Shown piece after piece: positions 8,193-12,360 of a DNA stretch of 12,360 nt. The DNA is from Pelagophyceae sp. CCMP2097 (Eukaryota; Sar; Pelagophyceae), in assembly GCA_026770575.1 (NCBI GenBank), contig MU657166.1, positions 823,266-835,625 on the forward strand. The letters are read 5' to 3'. The number at the start of each line of letters is the position of its first letter. Positions within the stretch are counted from its first letter, which is position 1. Under the pieces are notes generated by a model, which saw only the letters and a list, made by a program, of their open reading frames with translations, did not search any database and was not told the DNA's origin. A program made the position numbers and the translations under genes.

Positions 8193-10021
8193 TTAGACGA
8201 GGTCATTTGCGGTCGCGATTGCGTGGAGCGTCTCGCAGAGCTCGGCGAACTCTGCGCGCCCGAGGCCGCGCGAGTCGAGCGGCGCGTACGTGGCGACGGC
8301 GCCCCACACGGGTGCCAGAGTCAGCATTCTAAACACGTCCCACGCAGACGCGCCGTCCGCGCGCGCCAACCTGCGCGCGGCGTCGCGGGCGAGGGGCGGC
8401 GCTCTCTCTGCAAGGCACGGGCGGCGCACAGTGCGGCGACGGGGACGTGGCCGTCGGGCGTTGCGAGGCCGTTGAAAATGGCCCGCTGCGCGGCGGTCCC
8501 GGAGCCGCCGCCGCTGCGCGACGATGCCGCCCGTGCGAGGACGCCGCCGCCGCGCGACGATGCCGCCCGTGCGAGGACGCCGCCGCCGTGCGCCGCGTCG
8601 ACCTGTATGCCCGCCGCTTTGCAAACGAGGCGGCGCTTTGCGAGGCCGCCGGCGGTCAAGCGACCGTCGAAAGGGGCGCACCATGGAGTCGAGGAGCAGG
8701 GCCTCGGTGTTTCGCCCGGGCGCGGCGGGCGGGTTGGCGCCCGCGGCGCCCAGCACGGACTGCGGCGCGAGGGGCAGCGCGTCCATCGTCACCGCCAGCT
8801 GCTTCGATGACGAAAGCGGCGCGAGGCGCACCGGCATCGCGCCGTAGTTCTTCACCTAGCAACGACGGGCTCGCCGCGCGTCTCGGGGCGGTCAGACGTT
8901 CAAAAGAGCCCCGGTGCGTCGTCCTTCCATGCTGGACGCGGCCGGGAGACGGAGATCCTGTGCGAATTCGGCCGGCGCTTCACCGCCGCCTGCTTCGTGC
9001 CTTTCTCGCCGGGCGCGCCTGGCCCGCCGCGCGGCTCGCCTGGCCCGCCGCGCGACGAGACGACCGTCGGAGTTGCGGCGCGCGGGGCGGTGAGCTGGAA
9101 CGCGGCGGACGCCGGCGGCGTGTTAAGCGCCGCCTGAGTGGCGGCGACGTGGCGCGCGCGCCGTGCTAGCACCTCGAGCGCCTCAGGCTCGGCTTTGGTG
9201 GCCGTCCCGCAGCGGAAGGGTTGGCGCACGGCCGCCGTGGCGTTGTGGAGCGCCGCCGCCGCGCCGAGGAAGCCGACGTAGCTGCCCGCCGTCGACGGCG
9301 CCGCCGGCGCCGCGTCGCCGGCGGCGGGCCATTGATAATGAGCGACGTCGTCCGAGCTCTCGGCGACGGCAAACGCGCGGAGGTAGGCGTCGCGCGCGCG
9401 CGCGGCGCCGCGGCGCGCGTCGTCGGAAGACTGCGCCGCTTGCTCGCCGGAAACGCGGTCCCAGTTTGCCCGCCGCGCCAATGCCGCGTCGCCGCGGCCG
9501 CGCCGCCGCGAGTCCGCGTCCGCGTCCGCCATGGCCACGCGCTCCAGCGCCGCGTCCGCCGAGACGCGGTCGACGCCGAAGAACCTGCGCAGAGCGGCGT
9601 AAAATGTCGAAGAACCACGAATGGCCAGCGGCGCGCGCCGGGCAGGGCCGGGTTTCGAAGGGACGCACTTGTCGCCGCGTTGCCGCTGTTGCTTTTCTGC
9701 GGCGGCCATTCCTGCGCGCTCGTCGGCCCAGGACGGCGGCGGCGCGTTTGTTCGCTGCTCGTTTGATTTGTGGAGAAATGATGCCGCTCTCTGGAAATCG
9801 GACACAGACAAATCGAACGACTCCAAGTTCGAGAGCGCCGACGCGCCCTGCGCCGCATCCGAGGGCGAATCGTCAAAGTCGAAGGACCGCGAGGCGCGGT
9901 GCACCCGCGGCCGCGCGCCCTTGGGGTCCTTGAGCGGCGATACCTTACCCTTCTCCACAGACTTGCCGCCCAAGGAGAAGGCGCCGCCGGCGAAGGAAGC
10001 AAACGACGGGACCTGCGCCAT
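8193..10021 (-). CDS. unknown protein with C-terminal EH-like (EF-hand pair) domain
   Basis: Five exons on the minus strand: 10021-9669, 9584-8984, 8855-8682, 8602-8430 and 8370-8193. Introns of 84, 128, 79 and 59 nt have GTGCG or GTGAAG donors and CAG/TAG acceptors, and all phases agree, giving 492 residues. The ATG has a GGCGGCCATGG context. The N-terminal ~118 residues are polar and low in structure (SFASFAGGAFSLGGK, SFDFDDSPSD, SFDLSVSDF). Residues 119-318 are alanine- and arginine-rich and contain ADADADS and a short collagen-like GGPGEPRGGPGAPG. Residues 382-405 are two perfect copies of GGGVLARAASSR. The end (419-490) reads FNGLATPDGHV, then LAPVWGAVATYAPLD and GLGRAEFAELC, the spacing of an EH domain (the VW and the EF-hand-like loop), which elsewhere binds NPF peptides in endocytic proteins. 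The EH match is weak and the second loop lacks a full calcium site. The rest I do not recognise. Confidence 0.65.
8516..8587. repeat. 36-bp tandem repeat, two perfect units, in coding sequence
   Basis: Units at 8516-8551 and 8552-8587 are identical over 36 bases and in frame in exon 4 of the EH-like gene, giving two copies of a 12-residue unit (GGGVLARAASSR). A perfect, in-frame tandem copy suggests a recent duplication and likely length variation between strains. Confidence 0.92.
9016..9054. repeat. 21-bp period direct repeat (collagen-like codons)
   Basis: CGCCTGGCCCGCCGCGCG occurs at 9016-9033 and 9037-9054. On the minus strand it encodes the repeated RGGPG of a short collagen-like GGPGEPRGGPGAPG stretch in exon 2 of the EH-like gene. 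Confidence 0.85.
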
Positions 10022-10169
10022 GGCCGCCGCGAAAAATGGCCGCCGCGAAGAAGCCGCGGGGAAAAAGGACGCGCGCCCAACGCCCGCGAACGCGCTTTCG
10101 CTAAAAGTCGATAGGACATTCGAGCACTAAACACACACCAGACCCCGGCGCGCGCACGGCGTGCGTCCG

Positions 10170-10245
10170 AGTGCGGTTGAGAGGTCGCCACTGCAGTCGA
10201 GCCGTCCAGTGCGGTTGAGAGGTCGTCACCGCAGTCGAGCCGTCC
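10170..10245. repeat. 38-bp tandem repeat, two units
   Basis: Units 10170-10207 and 10208-10245 differ at two positions only. Each starts AGTGCGGTTGAGAGGTCG and ends GCAGTCGAGCCGTCC. It sits in the middle of the divergent intergenic region, where duplicated segments could carry factor-binding sites. Confidence 0.9.
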
Positions 10246-10265
10246 GTCTGCGCCTCGTGGGCCTC

Positions 10266-10329
10266 GTGCTCGGTGTTTGGTGTTCGGTGCTCGGTGCGGG
10301 CCTGGCGTGCTCGGGCCTCGCGTGCTCGG
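10266..10329 (+). repeat. degenerate GTGCTCGG repeats near the DUSP gene start
   Basis: GTGCTCGG occurs at 10266, 10287, 10307 and 10322, with near-copies in between (GTGTTTGG, GTGTTCGG, GTACTCGG). The cluster ends about 20 bases before the ATG of the DUSP gene, in its likely 5' leader or core promoter. Confidence 0.75.
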
Positions 10330-10351
10330 TACTCGGCCCCAGGGTTGCGGC

Positions 10352-11652
10352 ATGGCGGAGCTCCTGGGCCTCGCCAAGGAGACGTACATCGACGCCGACT
10401 GCTGCTACTACGACGCAGACGGCTGCCTGCGCCACGGTGAGCGACGCGCCCGCATACGCGCCATCCCTAAGCGCCCGCCCCTCCTTTTGCGCCCACGCTC
10501 CCTATGCGCCTGCCACGAGCCTGGCGCTCCGCGAGGCCGGCGCCAAACCTCGTCCGACGCAGACATACGGCAGCGGCGGGACCGCGCGGGCGAGCTGCGC
10601 CGCATCGCCGAGGTGTGCCGCGCACGCGCCGCGGCCCCGCGGGAGGCGTTTCCGTAGGCGGAGCGCAGCGACGCGGCCGACGCCGACGCTGCGGAGAAGG
10701 CGGTCAAGGCGGCTGTGCTGGCGGCGTTGCAGCCGGGCCAGCAGCCAGGCGTCGGCGAGACCAAGGGCGAGGAGCCGGAGCCGGAGCCCGCGACGTGGTT
10801 CATCATCGACGCGGCATGGATGTGAGGCATCGGGCCGTATCTCGGCGCCTCGGCACGGCGACCGCCGTCGACCCGCGCGGCGCAGGCGCGCGTGGCTCGC
10901 CTTTGCGCACTTTTCAAAGGGCGCCAGTCCCGCGCCGGGCCCCGGTGCGCCCCCGCCGGACTGCGATTCGCATCAACGGCCGGTGCACAGTTCGGAACGT
11001 CGTCCTCCTACTCGACACGCCGGCCGAGGTCCGTTTTGCCTTGCGTGTTGTCGTCTCGAGGCGCGTCGTAGGTGCCGTCGATCAAGCCGGGCCTCGTGCT
11101 CCAGCCGCGTCCCGAGTTCCGACGCGTCGCGGCGACACTCAGGGCGTAGGTGGCCGAGTCGAAGCTGAAAGACAAGGACGGCGTCCGCGGCCACTACCGC
11201 CGCGTCTCGCCGCGCGTCTGGGCCGAACTGTGCGTCCCCGCGAGCGACGAAGATGCAGCGCCCTGCGCGTCCCCTCGAGCGAAAGACGGCGCCTGAACAG
11301 GTGCGCGCTCTACCCGGGCTCCGGGCCGTCCATCACCGTTTCGGGGCCGCCCTTTGAAGACACGGCGCGGTGGGTCGTCGCCGGCGCGCCGCCGCGCGAC
11401 GCCGCCGACGACGGCGCTGTCGTCTCCGCGCTGGTCCCGCTGCGCCTGGAGCAGGCGGCCGCACGAGCGCCCGCGGCGGACCGCGCGCCGGCGGGCTTTT
11501 CGGGCGACGTCGAGCTCGTCGACGCGGTAGTCGTCGGCGCAAACAGCGCAAAGGTGCTCCCGCTCACGCAAACGTCGGACAAGCCCGGGAAACCGCCCCG
11601 GCCAAGCCCCTTGGAGAAGCCCCAGCGCCCGCCCCGGCCACACGTCGTCTGA
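10352..11652 (+). CDS. DUSP-domain protein without ubiquitin-protease domain
   Basis: DUSP is the domain found next to the catalytic part of many ubiquitin-specific proteases, where it acts in protein binding. Plus-strand exons: 10352-10436, 10563-10612, 10658-10821, 10886-10982, 11072-11095, 11150-11229 and 11301-11652; introns of 126, 45, 64, 89, 54, 71 nt, all in phase, giving 283 residues. In-frame stops at 10655-10657 and 11147-11149 are the TAG ends of introns, not breaks. The N-terminus (MAELLGLAKETYIDADCCYY) is followed by a charged helix (RQRRDRAGELRRIAE) and an alanine-rich helix. The DUSP core starts at residue 92, WFIIDAAWMRAWLAFAHF, then IKPGLVAES, GHYRRVSPRVWAELC and YPGSGPSI at 171-178, matching the family pattern W-x-I-D-x-x-W, a late VW and the YGGGP-like end. 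A proline-rich C-terminal tail follows (PPRPSPLEKPQRPPRP). No Cys or His box of the protease is present. Joints are inferred by eye; the 24-nt exon is the least certain. Confidence 0.78.
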
Positions 11653-11956
11653 ACGCACGCCGGCGGGCCGCGTGCCTCTGCAGCCGCCGCCCTGGCGGGC
11701 CAGGGCTCGCACCGTCTCGATTAAGAGCCATGCGTGGGCTCCACGCGCCCTGTTGGTTCTGGCACTCTTGCCACCGCCCTGCTCTTCCTTGCCACCGCCC
11801 TGCTCTTCCGAGAGATACTCGTCGCCCTTCGCGACTCGACATCTCTAGGAATCCTATAGATCTAGGATAGGGAAATTGTGGGATTAGGGGGGTGATATGG
11901 AAATTTTGTGGGCGGTTTGGGGGAAATTTCAACGCGATGCGCGCGTGGGGTGACAT
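11653..11956. other. non-coding region 3' of the DUSP gene
   Basis: About 300 bases with no supported gene. It holds a 21-bp tandem repeat (11767-11808), a short inverted repeat ATCCTA...TAGGAT (11851-11868), and the first AGGGGGGTGATAT box (11886-11898). Base composition turns more AT-rich from about 11840. Confidence 0.5.
11767..11808. repeat. 21-bp tandem repeat, two perfect units
   Basis: CTTGCCACCGCCCTGCTCTT plus C, twice in a row (11767-11787 and 11788-11808), with no mismatch. It lies about 115 bases after the DUSP gene stop, in the likely 3' untranslated or intergenic sequence. Confidence 0.92.
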
Positions 11957-12270
11957 GAAAAGTGGACGTTTTCACCTAAGGGGAGCCAGGTTTTCTACCT
12001 AGGGCTTTAGTTTCTTCCCTAGGTAGAAAACTAAAGCCCTAGGTAGGCCCTAGGTAGAAAACTAAAGCCCTAGGTAGAAAACCTGGCTCCCCGAAGGTGA
12101 AATGGAGCTTATCAACTAGTATGTCTCTCCGCATCCGACGTCGCTGTGAGTGTCGCGGCGCTTGTCGCGACGTACGCGACGCTCATCGTGCGAGTTATGG
12201 AATGTAGAATCTTTGATAAATTTATTAATTTACACGTCGCGGTCCCAATAGGTGAAAACGTCCACTTTTC
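11957..12270. mobile_element. foldback / MITE-like non-autonomous element
   Basis: A 314-bp segment bounded by perfect 21-bp inverted repeats: GAAAAGTGGACGTTTTCACC(T) at 11957-11977 and its reverse complement at 12250-12270. It contains no coding frame. Its left half contains a second, nested hairpin of 43-base arms. The right half is AT-rich (ATAAATTTATTAATTTA around 12216-12232), unlike its GC-rich neighbours. No clear target-site duplication flanks the arms. The structure fits a non-autonomous DNA transposon with terminal inverted repeats; superfamily is unknown and the transposase would be elsewhere. Confidence 0.6.
11971..12101. repeat. nested 43-base hairpin with internal direct repeats
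   Basis: Arms 11971-12013 and 12059-12101 pair with two mismatches (CCTAAGGGG against CCTTCGGGG). The loop itself contains another copy of the arm sequence CCCTAGGTAGAAAACTAAAG, so this motif occurs twice in direct orientation (from 12018 and 12049) and once inverted. As RNA or single-stranded DNA this would form a very stable stem. Confidence 0.88.
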
Positions 12271-12360
12271 TCGTAAGATGGGGGGGTGACGCTTTCGAAG
12301 GGTGACGGTTCAGGGGGGTGATATTCTTCCGTACCCGGGTGGCATTGGTAGAGGCTGGTA

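Larger units (their letters stand above)
10022..10351. promoter_or_regulatory. shared intergenic region between two divergent genes
   Basis: Lies between the start of the EH-like gene (minus, 10021) and the DUSP gene (plus, 10352), so it probably drives both. It contains a 38-bp tandem repeat at 10170-10245 and four copies of GTGCTCGG between 10266 and 10329. No TATA box is evident. The bidirectional promoter role is inferred from gene orientation. Confidence 0.55.
11886..12324. repeat. 13-bp direct repeat flanking the foldback region
   Basis: AGGGGGGTGATAT occurs at 11886-11898 and 12312-12324 in the same orientation, on either side of the inverted-repeat element. Shorter GGGGTGAC copies lie at 11947 and 12283. 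It could be part of a dispersed G-rich repeat family or an old duplication at the borders; it is too far from the element's ends to be a simple target-site duplication. Confidence 0.7.

Noticed and set aside
7824..8810. Plus-strand frame of 328 codons
   Set aside because: Arg/Pro/Ala-rich, no motifs, and half of it is antisense to the well-spliced EH-like gene.
10655..10657. In-frame TAG suggesting the DUSP gene is a pseudogene
   Set aside because: It is the end of a 45-nt intron with a GTGTGC donor and in-phase joint; removing it keeps the reading open.
1..12360. CRISPR arrays, bacterial operons, tRNA or rRNA genes
   Set aside because: No regularly spaced repeats with unique spacers, no tRNA-like cloverleaf and no rRNA motif seen. 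The gene structure is eukaryotic.

Overview
The window looks like nuclear DNA of a GC-rich, intron-bearing unicellular eukaryote. A marine alga of the pelagophyte type (Aureococcus/Pelagomonas-like) is my best guess. The evidence is: genes cut by very short introns (about 45-160 nt, mostly GTGCG/GTGAG...YAG) with matching phases; Kozak-like GCCGCCATGG starts; purely eukaryotic families (the TFIIH/CAK subunit MAT1, a DUSP domain); and no bacterial operon or Shine-Dalgarno structure. The taxon is inferred from style, not proven. All gene models below were spliced by eye from splice-site and phase consistency.

Layout, left to right. (1) 1-2037, minus: SulP anion transporter copy A, 3' end cut by the window edge. 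(2) 2416-3135, minus: exons ending in an ACT domain, either a separate gene lacking a visible 5' end or a C-terminal extension of the next gene. (3) 3179-5669, minus: SulP-STAS transporter copy B, complete, with the same four-exon structure as copy A. (4) 5923-7441, minus: MAT1/TFB3, the RING-finger assembly factor of the CDK-activating kinase, in about ten small exons. (5) 7442-8192: mostly gene-poor, with one doubtful plus-strand coding segment. (6) 8193-10021, minus: a five-exon gene of unknown function with a C-terminal EH-like domain. (7) 10022-10351: a repeat-bearing intergenic region between divergent genes. (8) 10352-11652, plus: a seven-exon stand-alone DUSP-domain protein. (9) 11653-12360: non-coding, less GC-rich, with a foldback/MITE-like element that has 21-bp perfect terminal inverted repeats.

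The genes do not form one pathway. The main local event is a tandem duplication of a sulfate-permease-family gene. The two copies share exon-intron structure but differ strongly in how similar they are from segment to segment, which suggests gene conversion. The strongest leads are the possible SulP-ACT fusion, the shared palindromic motif inside introns of several genes (introner-like), the atypical MAT1 RING finger, and the foldback element at the right end.
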